Assembly (NCBI GenBank): GCA_027922465.2
Contig: BQMF02000178.1
Coordinates: forward strand, 62,001-126,000
Reading direction: 5' to 3'
Source: Turritopsis dohrnii
Lineage: Eukaryota > Cnidaria > Hydrozoa > Anthoathecata > Oceaniidae
Length of the DNA stretch: 64,000 nt
Part shown: in pieces, positions 11,420-22,489 of the stretch
Layout of the letters: each line of letters opens with the position of its first letter
Position numbering within the stretch: position 1 is the stretch's first letter
Program-made: the position numbers and the translations under genes
The notes under the pieces: generated by a model
The model's database searches: none
What the model was told of the DNA's origin: nothing
The model's input: only the letters and a program-made list of their open reading frames with translations

Positions 11420-14400
11420 ATATAACAAAACACACGATGAATTCTCGCTATTCATTATGAATTCTCGTTTCAGTAGACGTCTACTGAAAAATATCGTCTA
11501 CATAGACGCACGGTCACTTGGGAAAACATAATTGCCGATTACAATACAATTTCGCACCTCAGACTTGATCAAAATATTTTGAGTTAGAAATCACTTTAAC
11601 CAATCAAAACGATGGTTTCAAACAATGGTTGTTACGGAAACGTAATTGATTAAATATTAATGAACTAACCGTGTTCAGTTTATGACGTTTTTCTTATAAG
11701 AACACGTGGTGTGACGAATACAATTTACCAATTAACCGTGTAACTCAATGTCAATACGTATTTTCTTATCATCTGTTTTTGTTTTGTTTTTTTTTTTTTT
11801 TTTTTCAGTAGAACGATCCGGGAAAATACCAATCGAGAAAAACGCATGTTGTATTTCATAGCCATGGAGTTGTATTTAGCTCTTACGAAGAACCTTTATC
11901 TACGCCACGTTCCTGTTGTTTTTATTGTTCTGAATAGTTATACCAAAAAGCAGCAAATACTGCCCGGTACATAGAAATATCTGACTGAATTGATTGATTG
12001 AGTTAATTAAATTGATAATAATGTACGACAAATGGTTGGGTGAAGGACCGCACACCAAAACGAAAGGAGGAAATCCCTAATATAAGTGTTCGACAAAACT
12101 TTGTTTCTTCGCATACCGTAATGCTTCGAACAAACGCCCGGGGCGTTTATTAAAAACTTCGAAGTTTTTGGGGGCTTTTATTATTTTATTGGCAGTGTTA
12201 TGGGCAGAGTGAAAAGTACAGAAGCCTCGTTTTCATTACCGACCTCGAGTTCAGGTTGTTGTCCCGACAGTTTATATTTACACAGTTGTATATTTAGTGG
12301 ATATCGTGAACGCTCTAATAAATGTCTGGGGCTCGTTTATTTAATTTTTCGTTACTTTAGGGGGCGTTTAAAAGAGGGGGCGTTCATTCATAAAAACAAC
12401 ATTATTAATTGTTTTTCTTTGTTTTCCTTCCATTATTATCAAATACACGCTTTTTTTTTTATAAGCACCAGTAACTCTGAAACGAGAGTTGCTGGTGCTT
12501 AAAGAAATTTCGAAATATAGTCTGAAATGGTGCTTAGTTGGTGCTTGTCTGGACCCATGGGATAACCATCATACTCCTACTCATGCACGCTTCAGACGGA
12601 CAGACATACCATCATTACATACCCAGACACTGAATGAAATTCATTCGAATGAACCTGATATGACGTGAGAACTTTTTGACGACACTTATAAGCACGTGTA
12701 AACATTCTTTTGCTCGCGGTGCTTATAGAGGTGGTGCTTATAAAAAAAAGCGTATAATCGCAAAAAATTATTCCAAATCAATGAATTCGTCGATAGTCTG
12801 ATCTTGATAACGGAGAAGAGAACTTGTTGGAAATCCACCACGCCAAAAAAATCATTTTGGTCCTTCGGCAAATTAAATCCACGCCAAAATTAGTCCGAAT
12901 AAAGTCTAATCTCCGCGACCAGCTACCGATTATGTACTTTTCATAAATTACGTCAGTCCCGATCTTTACAACCTTTGCCTCGTTTCTGATCATTATAAAT
13001 ATGACGTTTTTTTTCATGACAATTGTAGTCATATAAGTTTATAGAGACATTAAATGTTTTTATCATGCATAGAAGCGTCACTATTATGGAGATTAACATA
13101 GACATTCACTAACATTGTCATATTATAGCCTCGTTTTAATGGTGAATGTCTTTACGGCATGCTACAAGTTTTAAACAATCAAGTCTTAGCCTCGGATCTG
13201 TATTGATCTCGTTCTTATAATTACCCTATACGGATATGGTGACAATTAACATAGCATCGTTTTAATTGAATGTGTTTTACGGCATGCTACAAGTTTTTAT
13301 CAAATTTTAGCTTCGGTCGATTTATATTGACCTTGTAGTTGCAATAGACCTTTCCCGAATTTATTTTTATCTTTCTGCCTCGATTTCGCAATGGTTGATA
13401 TGGTAACCGAATGTCACGGGACTCAATAAGTGTAATAATTGTGATAATGATTGAGCACGGGAGATTCAGTTGTCATGGTATGGCATATTGAAAACGAGGC
13501 GGGGTGTGATAAAAAATAAAATCAGGAAAGGTCTATTATCCTTTACGGATATGAAACAATTAACATCGTCATATTATAGCCTCCCTTTAATGGGGAGTGT
13601 CTTTACAGCATGCTACGAGTTTTAAACAATCAAGTCTTAGCCTCGATCTCATTGACCTCGTTCTTTTAATTACCCTATACGGCATTATGAAATAATTGTA
13701 TACTTGTTTGTTTATTTTGGTTTAGTTTGTTTTTGTTTTGGCAAGACACTCTTCTTTGGATAGACTTTTGTGGGTTTTTTTTGTTTTTAATGCTGTATTT
13801 CATAGCCATGGAGCTCTTACGAAGAACCTTTATCTAAGCCACGTTCCTGTTGTTCTGACAAAGTATGTATTCAACGAACTGAATTGTATTGGCACTATTC
13901 ATGTCACAGTGCCGTAGCAACGAAAATTTTATTGGGGGGGCTTAAAGCAATCCTAAATAGTGGCTTTGAGATTTTGGGATTCCAGATTGGCTAAAAACGC
14001 ATTTTAAGACATAAATAAGATAAGATAAAGAAGTACATATTTTATCTAGAAAGATACTTTTTAATCAAGATTCTTCAAGTATACATAACTTCAACTTTTC
14101 ATCCTTGAATTTCCGGCTCATTTATATTTATGAGAGCTTAAGAATATGAACCAAGCACAAGCATAAGCTTTACCAAATAAATGACCTCTGATAGAAGTTC
14201 TTTGTGGGCATAATCCATTTGCTGAAACATGGTGATCATATCTGTTATAGTGAAATTATTGACATCGATTTGATGTGAGCTTGCAGCGACTACAGGAAGT
14301 AAACTTAACTGTGTTTTCAAAGTGTTTTCTTGGAAATCTCCTGGAAAAGCTTTGAGGACGGCAGTCACGTTATCTTCCCAGTTTTTTTGTTTGATTGCTT

Positions 14401-15166
14401 TGATTAATGCTTCCTGCATGTTCACATAGATCTTAAAATCCTTTTGGTCAAAACGATTTTTAATGCAAGCAATCGCCAAATCAAAAACTTCGAAATATAT
14501 TTGCTTATACTTTTCTTTCGGTGTATCATGAAAGTGTTGATTTTGTGCGTTGCCAGGTCTCCCAAGGTAATCTACTATCTTCCGTTTTCTTGGTAAGAAA
14601 GGTTCATCGACATCAAGTCCCTCTTTGATCTTAATTACATTTTCCCAAAACATGTCATACCTTTCATCACAACGATCCTTTGATAATGTTTCTACTACTT
14701 TTTCCACAACTTCTTGCCCTTGTGCAGCAGACAATGCTGGATTTTGAAGAGTACGACTTAGATTGTCTGTTTGTTTCAATATGCTTTTTCCCAAACAGCA
14801 GCCAAAAATAAAGTCATATGTTTTCATTACTGTTCTTACGCCTTCGATTCTGGCTGACATCTCTGTGTCATCGACATACTCTAACGACCACTCCCATAAA
14901 TCCATCAGCTCATCATAATTCTCTAATATTGATTCTAATGAATCACCACGAACAGTCCATCGAGTAGGGCAAAAATTATGTACAGTTTTCGAAGTGTTTT
15001 CTGCATCCGTTCGCAAGTCTTTGAGTTTTGTATTGCGCTTTGGTGACTTAGCAACCAGTTTGCAAAGTTCAAACGATGTGCCAAATGTTTTGTTCAGCAG
15101 TGGAATTTTCTTAATAACGTCACCAACAGCTAAGTTCAGTGCATGGCCATAACAGTGCGTGTAAAG
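11420..15166 (+). repeat. Left arm of 3.7-kb inverted repeat
   Basis: Nearly identical, as reverse complement, to 23700-27563. The outer edge is at about 11420 (shared TATAACAAAACACACGATGA); the inner edge is inside the hAT transposase coding region at about 15166. The arm contains a palindrome (11468-11489), C/G-tract modules (12130-12400), a TA-flanked MITE (12446-12754), unknown AT-rich sequence with repeated GCATGCTACAAGTTTT-like blocks (13100-13700), and the 3' half of the hAT element. Confidence 0.9.
12446..12754. mobile_element. MITE, about 310 bp, TA target duplication (left-arm copy)
   Basis: Terminal inverted repeats begin CACGCTTTTTTTT and continue into TATAAGCACC; the element is flanked by TA on both sides (12444-12445, 12755-12756). 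The identical insertion is in the right arm at 26112-26421, and a related sequence at 23051 lacks it and has a single TA. TA duplications fit the Tc1/mariner group. Confidence 0.85.
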
Positions 15167-17055
15167 GCATTTCCCATTGATCGATTTTATTTGGGTTGCT
15201 ACACCAGATCGCACTCCAGCCATGGTTGACGCACCATCATAGCATTGACCACGAGCATCGTCAATTGGTAAGCTCAATCTTAACAAAACATCTTTAATGA
15301 CTGTTACGATCTCATCAGCTTTAGTGGATTTAAGTGGGTGCATACCAATAAAGTCTTCATGCGCTATGAGATTTTCATCAACCCATCTGATACATATAAC
15401 CAGTTGTTCAACACAAGACACATCAGCTGTTTCATCTGCCATGATCGAATATATTTTAGCAGTTTGGATATTTTTGGCAATAGTCCTTAAGAGCTCTAAA
15501 GCAGAAATTTCTAGCATTTCATTTTGAATTTGTGGTGACGTATACTTATTTTTCGAATCTGATGTCAGCCACGAAGCCAAATCTTTGTCATCTTCACCCC
15601 TTAACACAAGCAACTGATAATAATTGGAATCAACCTCTGCGCTGGTTGTTTTGTCCCAATTTCCTCGTAGTGGTAAAGCCTGTCTAGCCAAGTAGCGAAC
15701 ACTATGGAGAATTTTGCGAAGTGCTGACCTATTCTGCTTTTTAATCTCGGCTTGCTGCTTGCATAACAACTCGCTGATATCTCCACGTGATGTTTGAGGT
15801 GCCGTAATTAAGCGTTCTGTTGCTTCTCTGTGCGAAGATGACGATTCATGCATAGAAAACCCTTTTCCTTTTTCAAGTGCCTTTTTCCAGTTACTGAAGC
15901 CTGTTCTAGTGAAAGCCTCGTCCATCTTTGTCGAAGAAACTGCTCCCACACGTTTTGCTTTCATGCAAGTGTAACAAAAAGCGGAATCTGTGAGTTGATC
16001 ATAATGAAGCCACTTGTACATGTCAAACCAATGCGCTTGAAACGCCCTTTCATACTGTCCAAGCCTTTTGCTAGGGAAATTAAAGTCTCTAGGCTGAAAT
16101 GGACCGTCCATGTAAGGTGATGGTTGAGGGACTTCAAGATTACTGGTAGTTGGTTGGTCATTGTGACTTTCCGAAGGATTATGTTGAGATACTGATGAGG
16201 TATTCCTGCAATAAAAGATATAGTTACTTATGATGCAACTTCTTCAGAAGCATACCACGAGATGTGTTCGGGAAAATATCTGTTCGATAAAACGTGTTCG
16301 GTAACCTAGCTAGCTGCTCAGGCAAATTTAAGAAGTAAAATCATAAAATGAAAGACGAAGGATTGTATTTTTCAGAAAAAATACACTCCTTCGTCTTTGA
16401 TATCCAGGCTTCAGCTAAGAAATTTACCGAGCCAAATATCAAATCCCTCATAGAAGTACCTCTCAAACGAACCCTTCCATATTGGTAAAAAATTCGAGTA
16501 AAAGAGACTACATTTTTCGCATGTGACTACATTAAATTTTCCAGCGGTGGGTAGGTAAAAACAAATTCCACAAATGGCTAATTTTTAAACCGACCAAAAC
16601 GTTTCTTTCTTGCTGACTTTCTTTACCGGTCACACAGTGATTATGTTTCTTGTGTACTCACAAACATTTTCACTTACTTGTTTTTTCGCTGGAAGTACTG
16701 CAGTAATGATGATTTTTTCTTTTGTACAGACATTCTCTCTGTAGTTCCTTTCTCGCAACATCTATGTTAACTATATAGTGCTGCAACATGTGCTGTGAAA
16801 ATCACGTTCGTTCAGATCAGGTGCGGTAGAAGAAAAGAAGCCATTACATTGCGCATTGGATTTTTTTCGATGTTGACAACAAATACTTGAATTTGACGTA
16901 TAGCTAATCATTTTTGTTTGTTAGGCATGATAATTACATAATGTGCGCTCAAAATTTTTTTCACCTTGGAAAATTATTGGGGGGGCTGCAGCCCCCCCCA
17001 GCCCCTGTGGTTGCTACGGCACTGCCCCCCAGCCCCTGTGGTTGCTACGGCACTG
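13907..17055 (-). mobile_element. hAT-superfamily DNA transposon, 3.15 kb
   Basis: Starts with CAGTGCCGTAGCA at 13907 and ends with its reverse complement TGCTACGGCACTG at 17043-17055. This CAGTG...CACTG end type is usual for hAT elements. Just inside both ends are C/G tracts. The right end is duplicated: a block of about 31 bases ending in the terminal repeat occurs twice (ends at 17024 and 17055). I could not see a convincing 8-bp target duplication. It carries one transposase gene on the minus strand. Confidence 0.85.
14138..16733 (-). CDS. hAT transposase with TTF-type zinc finger, lacks C-terminal dimerisation domain
   Basis: Related to the TTF zinc finger/DUF4371 (ZMYM1-like) branch of hAT transposases. 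I infer two exons: 16733-16678 (starts MSVQKKKSSLLQYFQRK, the typical N-terminus of this family) and 16205-14138, joined with matching phase across a GT/AG intron of about 470 bp; total about 707 residues. The zinc finger is near the start of exon 2 (FCYTCMK, GFSNWKKA, HESSSSH). RNase H-like core residues are in MADETADVS and CYDGASTMAG; CPTRWTVR is another family landmark. The protein stops just where the hATC dimerisation domain should begin (after LVKLMLV), and only about 230 bp remain to the transposon end, so the domain is deleted. That predicts an impaired protein. An internal start at 16111 would also give a long protein. Confidence 0.88.
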
Positions 17056-17470
17056 TGTCATTCGCAAACAAATGGCCGTCTCAGAGAGGCAGGTGCAGTA
17101 TTATTCATATCTACTGGTATAAGGGGCTCGAAAATAATCTTATTATAACAACAATTGTCATAATAATACGTGCTGTACTTCACACTAATTTTAGAGACAG
17201 GTTGTTTTATTATTTTTTTATTTTTATTTTATTATTTATTGTTATTATTATTATTTGACGTTATTTTTCATGTAGTTTTTTCTTTCAAAACACGACTTTG
17301 ACAGAAAAAGAGTGTAAGTAAACTTCTGATATTTTTTCATATCAACAGCCGTTTATGTTAAAATTACGGTGTCAAAATTAGCCGAAAAAAAACCCAGTAA
17401 TATTGAGTGAGCTAATTCGTGATGACAATAAAAACTTCTTAGTTGATTTTTTTCATGTTTGTTTATCAGA
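17056..17470. other. Intergenic; remnant first exon of a small gene
   Basis: Mostly T-rich low-complexity sequence (17200-17285). At about 17288-17313 a stretch (ACTTTGACAGAAAAAGAGT followed by GTAAGT) matches exon 1 plus donor of the gene at 18712-19115, but its start codon reads ACG. Confidence 0.45.
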
Positions 17471-17494
17471 ATTAACAGACCGTAATTTGCAACC

Positions 17495-17746
17495 ATGAGG
17501 GCTGTCAAAAGATGGGGTATTGCACATAGACTGCTACTGAAGGAAATTAACTTATCGCGTGTTCGTCGAAAGCCATTCACTAGACAAGAGATGAGGAACA
17601 TTTACGAGAACGCGTGTAGTACCGAAATGGAATTGGAGGAGCACAGAAAACAGTTACTACAGTTCCTGTTGCTGCAACAGAAGTTGCTGTGTCTGAGAGA
17701 AGACAAACTGATTTACTTTTACGATACTAATATAGTCGATGACTGA
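17495..17746 (+). CDS. Small 83-residue protein, paralogue of the gene at 18.7-19.1 kb
   Basis: Unrecognised family. The 83-residue frame is charged and helical-looking, without low complexity. It aligns along most of its length with the protein at 18712-19115 (W-x-I-A, then E-I-N, then FT+Q, then IY, then a Leu/Lys-rich helix). A likely lost first exon lies about 200 bp upstream, but its splice phase does not fit a simple join, so this copy may be translated from its own ATG or be dead. Its last codons and 3' flank (CGATGACTGATAAC...) recur at 19212. No known function can be assigned. Confidence 0.45.
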   Translation: MRAVKRWGIAHRLLLKEINLSRVRRKPFTRQEMRNIYENACSTEMELEEHRKQLLQFLLLQQKLLCLREDKLIYFYDTNIVDD

Positions 17747-17759
17747 TAACTAAATGTAG

Positions 17760-18660
17760 TTTTTCTTTATCAAAAGATTATTTTTTATAGAGGCACTTCC
17801 CAAGATATAAGACATGAAACTTAACAGGGTTAAACTGCCAGGTATTTTCTTCGTTTACGCTAAAAATGTAATCAAAATACTCTTAGATTCCGAATAAAAG
17901 GGTGTGTGTGTGTATGTGCGAGGTATACAATTTGAGGACTAGTGTGCACTCAAAGTTATCATTGTGAGGACTCGCAGGAAACTGAGGACCTATTGGAAGG
18001 TCCTCTTTTTGAAGTTTCAATTTTATAACATATAAGGCATAATGAAGCTAAATGGTGAACGTTTACCTTGAAATCGCATAAAATGAAAATATCCCCACAT
18101 TGCATAGTTTCACAACCTGCGGTGTGTGAAGATTTTTTTTCAAAAAAACTTTGATAATTTGTCAAAGTGAAGCCCTCTTTGTTCTTATTCACTCAACTAA
18201 ATAATTTAAGATGATGCCTATTTGATGAAAAATTATCTTATTGAAAAGATTTCGTACATCAGGAGCGTAGCTAAATACGAGCCAGTCCTCAGAATAACTG
18301 ATGGTGTGGAGGTGAAAGATGTCCTCAGATCAACGGACACGGAACCACGGGGTTAATTTTAACCCAGCGAACGGAGAATTTCGCCGGAGCTTTCATCAAT
18401 TTTCCAGACAATTCTCCGGGTGAAATTTTCAACCCTCCGGAGGTCAGCATCTATCTCTAGCATCCATTTTCGGGTACCGAAATTGAAAATGGTTTATCTT
18501 TGGATGCTATGAATCGAATTTAGGTGCCATTTTTGAGGAAAGTAGATGCTTAGAGGCGCGAAATAGCGAAAGCTTCCAGGGACCCAACTGTGAGAGACTC
18601 GGTTCGCTCGTTTCACGGTCGCTTCGCGACCTCGATAACAATCATCAACAAGAACAACAT
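17760..18660. other. Non-coding stretch with GC-richer block
   Basis: 17900-17920 is a short GT-rich microsatellite. 18340-18640 is distinctly richer in G/C than its surroundings and contains short palindromic words (for example GGTTAATTTTAACC at 18352). No open gene and no terminal repeats were recognised. Confidence 0.35.
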
Positions 18661-18711
18661 CAAATAGTTTTTAATAGTCTTAATAGTATGTTAGTATAAT
18701 AGTCAAATAGT

Positions 18712-19115
18712 CTATTTATTTCTATTTGCCCACTCTTCCTCTTTACAAAGCCACTCCAGCATCCACTTCCAAAACTCGTATTTTTCATCGTCTGATACGT
18801 TCTCATCGCGATATATTTTAAGGAGTCTTTGTTTTGTGAAGTTCTCGTCTGACACTTTATTAATTTCATTTATTATGATTTCTATTGCGATATTCCAATT
18901 GGATAGGCCTTCCGTGGCTTTGAACACTGAAATTGAATTTACAAGTGCACGTATTACATAAAAATATCAAAAACCAACGAAGAAAATATTATAAATAACG
19001 TGCTAGGTATTACTGTTTCCTTGGCTATGTTAGACACCGTAATACTAACATAAACGGCCTCTTTATATGAATAAAAATCATAACATTACTTACACTCCTT
19101 CTCCGTCAAAGCCAT
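18712..19115 (-). CDS. Small two-exon gene, about 79 residues, paralogue of the gene at 17.5 kb
   Basis: Inferred exons 19115-19094 (MALTEKE plus one base) and 18926-18712, with donor GTAAGT and acceptor TTTCAG and matching phase. The product is acidic/basic mixed and rich in helix formers, with Trp-rich C-terminal part (EFWKWMLEWL). It aligns with the product at 17495-17746, and its exon 1 matches the remnant at 17288-17313, which supports the splice model. The two copies are in opposite, tail-to-tail orientation. Function unknown; possibly a host gene family caught in the loop of the inverted repeat. Confidence 0.55.
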
Positions 19116-19189
19116 TTTGCGAAAGAAAGGTTTCTAAACTATAACCTTCTTATAAGAGCCATGACTGGTACCTGTTAATGTTTTAGATA

Positions 19190-19260
19190 TAAAAACATGC
19201 TTATAATACGAATATACTCGATGACTGATAACAAAATGTAGTTTTTCTTTATCAACAGTT
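19190..19260 (+). pseudogene. Fragment of the 3' end of the small gene family
   Basis: Close match to the stop-codon region and 3' flank of the 17.5-kb gene (shared CGATGACTGATAAC and TGTAGTTTTTCTTTATCAA). No open frame remains. It indicates at least three copies of this family originally stood in a row here. Confidence 0.5.
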
Positions 19261-19739
19261 TATTGTGATCCTTATTCGAGGACATGTTGCACGTTTTCTA
19301 TTGTGCGTTATCGTTCGCAAAGCGGTCAGCGGCGCTATATTCTGATGTCATTAAAAATACTTCGATGGATTAATAAAAGGATTGCAACAGACAAAACTGA
19401 TCTTCTTAAGTCACGTGACTCATATCATGTAGGATGCAACATGCATTTTCAGCATGGTAATTCAAAATTCGATTATTTTGAACTATAAAGATAGATATTA
19501 TGCGAGAGATGATTTTTAGAAAAATTCAAGCAGCAATATTTTCGAAATTCTTCCAAAAGGTACAAAAAACTAATTTTGATTTTTTAATTTTAAGTAACAC
19601 TAAATTATTCGCTAAAAATTTTATTCATTTATTTATTTATTCCTAAAGACATTATCTCCTGTCTCTCAAAGAACAGCCATAAACAACATGCATGCTTTTG
19701 TAGTGTCATGCATGAGAGAAGTAAAAAAAAACTGCTTGT

Positions 19740-20481
19740 TTATAGTTTCTTTTTATGTTGACCAGCAACTTTAATTATTTCGTCATAATTACATATTTTA
19801 TATTTTGTCCCTTTTATATTTTCAATTGTGGGTCTAATTGATAATATATTGCGTCTGCCAAAAACTTCTTCTTCACCTCTGTTGTCTTTCATTTCGTAGA
19901 TGTCACCCGACCGTTTCTGAAACCACAGGTTTGAGAATATATTTTCATTCAAGATTGATGTGATTTTGCACATGTATGGTGTGCATTTATTCTGGTAAAC
20001 TACGGCAACTATATCGCCAACCTATAAAAAAGACATAAATCGTCAAAAAGAATTTTCAAATTCATTGTTAATATAGGCGGTGTTTCTTTGATGTTCAAAG
20101 CGTTGAGCATAAAGTGACAAACAATGAACCGACGACGAACTTATATAGCTAAGTGGGAACCAAGCTTAAGTTACCTTTACAGTTGCTATGTTCTCATCCG
20201 AGCCATCTTCCAATAATTTCCTTTCATTTTTGACGTCCTGTAAGGAAAATTTAGTTAATTACAACCTTGTGAATTTGTTACCCAGATAGAATAAGATTAA
20301 TAACGTTTTGAAGTTTTTGTTGTATCTACAAAACTATATCCCCCGTTAATTAATAGTAATGAACATTAAAGAGAGATTTCCAAAACAAAGAAAAGAAAAA
20401 GTCAAAACGTTATACCTTCTGAATCTTTCGGCTTTTTGAACAATTTTCTTCTTCTTTCTCCGAGAATTTTCTTTTGGAAAC
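19740..20481 (-). CDS. 3' exons of an unrecognised gene
   Basis: Three inferred exons, 20481-20416 (22 codons), 20237-20175 (21 codons) and 20021-19740 (93 codons plus stop), each bounded by AG/GT and all in phase 0. The first two encode a Lys/Glu-rich linker; the last starts VGDIVAVVYQ and has alternating hydrophobic residues like a small beta-rich domain (VGD-V-AVVY ... W-QK). Upstream exons were not found; the Ras exons at 22 kb are on the same strand but I see no sign that they join. Function unknown. The three consistent splice junctions make this more than a chance frame. Confidence 0.55.
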
Positions 20482-20489
20482 CTGAGATT

Positions 20490-21066
20490 TCTATCGGCCG
20501 TCCATACGCAACGATAAACTGTTTAATTGAGCCCATAGTAACTGTTTTTAACATTTTTAAGTCAAATCTACTTATAATAATCCGCAATCGTGTGCAACAC
20601 ATTTAACTTGGTAAGTGTGAAAAAAGACTGGGGACGAAATGTTTCTATGTATCATTAGTGAATTGAAGTTAACGACCATAACGAATCATAACAAAAGCTG
20701 CGACTACGTACAGGATGCATTAATAATTTTCCATTTTTATGTGACACCCATGTGACATTTTGTTTAACGTCATAACTTTCTGTCTTCAGTATAGCTTTTA
20801 TAGATTAATCTTTACAAAGATCAAAACCAGGTTCCAACACCTAACAACAATGCAGGTGTGATTATAAGATAATAGAAAATTTTAGTATTGTTTTTGAGCA
20901 CGTGGCTACTAGCTCAATACTTTCCTAAACAATTTTAAGTAAACAAAAAAATTATGCCAATTAAAATGAGACAAATCTGACATCTTCCTTTAAAAGAAGA
21001 TACGTCATATGTATTTCATTTATCATCGTTTTGTCCAAATAACAATACTATTAGCAACTCTATTTC
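20490..21066. other. Non-coding flank
   Basis: AT-rich, no gene, no recognised repeat end. Lies between the gene end at 20.48 kb and the piggyBac-type MITE. Confidence 0.4.
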
Positions 21067-21070
21067 TTAA

Positions 21071-21188
21071 CCCTTTCAGTGCCGAGGGTCGATTTTGCAG
21101 AAAAAAATCCTATCCCATCAGTTGTGACGTTTCAATTACAACGGACACTCCTCCTTATGGGTTTTTTCACATCCCGGCACTTAGAGGG
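21071..21188. mobile_element. piggyBac-type MITE, 118 bp, TTAA flanks
   Basis: Flanked by TTAA at 21067-21070 and 21189-21192. Ends are imperfect inverted repeats: CCCTTTCAGTGCC at the left and GGCACTTAGAGGG at the right. TTAA duplications and CCC...GGG ends are the hallmark of piggyBac elements. No coding capacity; the 88-residue frame crossing it is chance. Confidence 0.85.
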
Positions 21189-21539
21189 TTAAGCAAACAC
21201 ATGGATACAGCTGTCTCTATAAGTTTGGAACATAGTTGTATAACGTGTGTACATGACCTTGTCACGGAAAACTGATTTGTTTTTAAATTTTTTTAACATA
21301 ATTTAAAGTTACAAAAAGTTACAAATTGTTTTTTCGAAACTGCAACCTTTTAGCAAAAAAGTTAGCCAGCCAGGTGTGGTGACGAATCAATAGAACGGAA
21401 ACGTCTTTACTTTCATTCAAAAACGATTTGAACTTCAAAGCAAAACGATGGAGAGTAAAGCCGGTTTTCCAATAGAAAAAACTGATACGCGTAACGTATT
21501 AAAATCTTCGAAAACATTATTTTGTTTTATTTCTCTCAA

Positions 21540-21745
21540 TACCTCCCTCTAATAAACGTCCTTCTATTAAAAATTGGATTTAGGCATCTGGAGTGACCGT
21601 CTTGCACATCATACATTGCAAAATTCCAAATTAGCGCCCCTTTCAAGATATTAGGGGGCGCTAATTTAAGCCGGGGCGCTTATTAAATTTTTCGGCTGTT
21701 TAGGGGGCGCTAATTCGAAGGGGGCGCTAATTTATTCGAACGTGT
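21540..21745. repeat. C/G-tract repeat module
   Basis: Contains repeated blocks such as GGGGGCGCTAATT and GGGGCGCTTATTAAATTTTT, in both strands' sense, resembling the C-tract ends of the MITE at 37315-37903 and the modules at 12130-12400. Probably a decayed MITE. Ends not resolved. Confidence 0.4.
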
Positions 21746-21928
21746 TAAGCTTTGTAATGGTATCCTTCTTTGCTTTGTATCTAATTTTAATTTGATAAGT
21801 CGTGCACATGTTTTGCAAACATGTTTTGGAAAGCGATTTCCCAATCTGAACGTTGATCCAATCTTTTCTTTTTCTTTGAAGTAAATAATTTATCAAAAAA
21901 AAAAAAAAATCTTGACACACAAACATAC

Positions 21929-22487
21929 CTGAGCGGCAGTGTCAAGAATATCAATGACGGTAGCTTCTCCGTCAACGACGTATTGTGTCTGATAAGCGTC
22001 TTCAATGGTCTGTTTGAATGATGCAGACAAAATATAGAAAACAAGTAGATCAAAAGAAACCGCTCAATCGTGATTGTGATATTATTCGTTTGAACGAAAT
22101 TAAAGCATTTTCAACAAAATTTATGAAAATTTAATAGTGTTTTTCTACGTTTAAACATAAATTTTTCCATAATTGATGACTTAAAAATCAATCAATGCGT
22201 AAATATGACTTTAAACTCGCTTTCCACCCATCTCCCCACCTTTTCCCCAACCCTCAAGCACAACAAAATTAACAGGATTAAGGTACCTTCTAATTAACAT
22301 GGAACAGATAAGGGCTTACTCAGCAACAGAAAATATCTTTCTCTGTGAAATATCATAAAAGTAATACGTTGTGAAGTAATGCGTACGTACCTGATTTCCC
22401 AACACCGCCATCACCAAAAACAACTGCTTTGTAGACCCGCGAGGCAATAGAGCTACTCATATTTTTCTTAGTCACCACTTGTGTAAC
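21929..22487 (-). pseudogene. Ras-family small GTPase, two exons only; switch I exon missing
   Basis: Exon 22487-22391 contains a start (MSSSIASRVYKAVVFGDGG, ATG at 22460) and the G1/P-loop GDGGVGKS. Exon 22009-21929 encodes TIEDAYQTQYVVDGEA and ends ILDTAAQ, which is the region just after switch I through the G3 motif. Both exons have AG/GT borders. In Ras genes these two are separated by a short exon (rest of G1 helix and effector loop); the 380 bp between them shows no such exon, and joining the two directly is out of phase. Later exons (NKxD, SAK, CAAX) were not found. The G3 motif is DTAAQ rather than DTAGQ. I read this as a broken or partial gene; a very diverged exon or an assembly gap cannot be excluded. 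Confidence 0.75.
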
Positions 22488-22489
22488 CT

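Noticed and set aside
16914..17258. 114-codon open frame over the hAT end
   Set aside because: It is produced by C-rich terminal sequence and T-rich low complexity, not by a coding region.
21009..21275. 88-codon open frame with a signal-peptide look
   Set aside because: Its middle is the piggyBac-type MITE, including both terminal repeats and TTAA sites; the frame is chance.
21732..22053. Frames adjoining the Ras exons as later Ras coding sequence
   Set aside because: They contain none of the G4/G5 or C-terminal motifs and lie in other frames; the Ras exon ends at a good donor at 21929.
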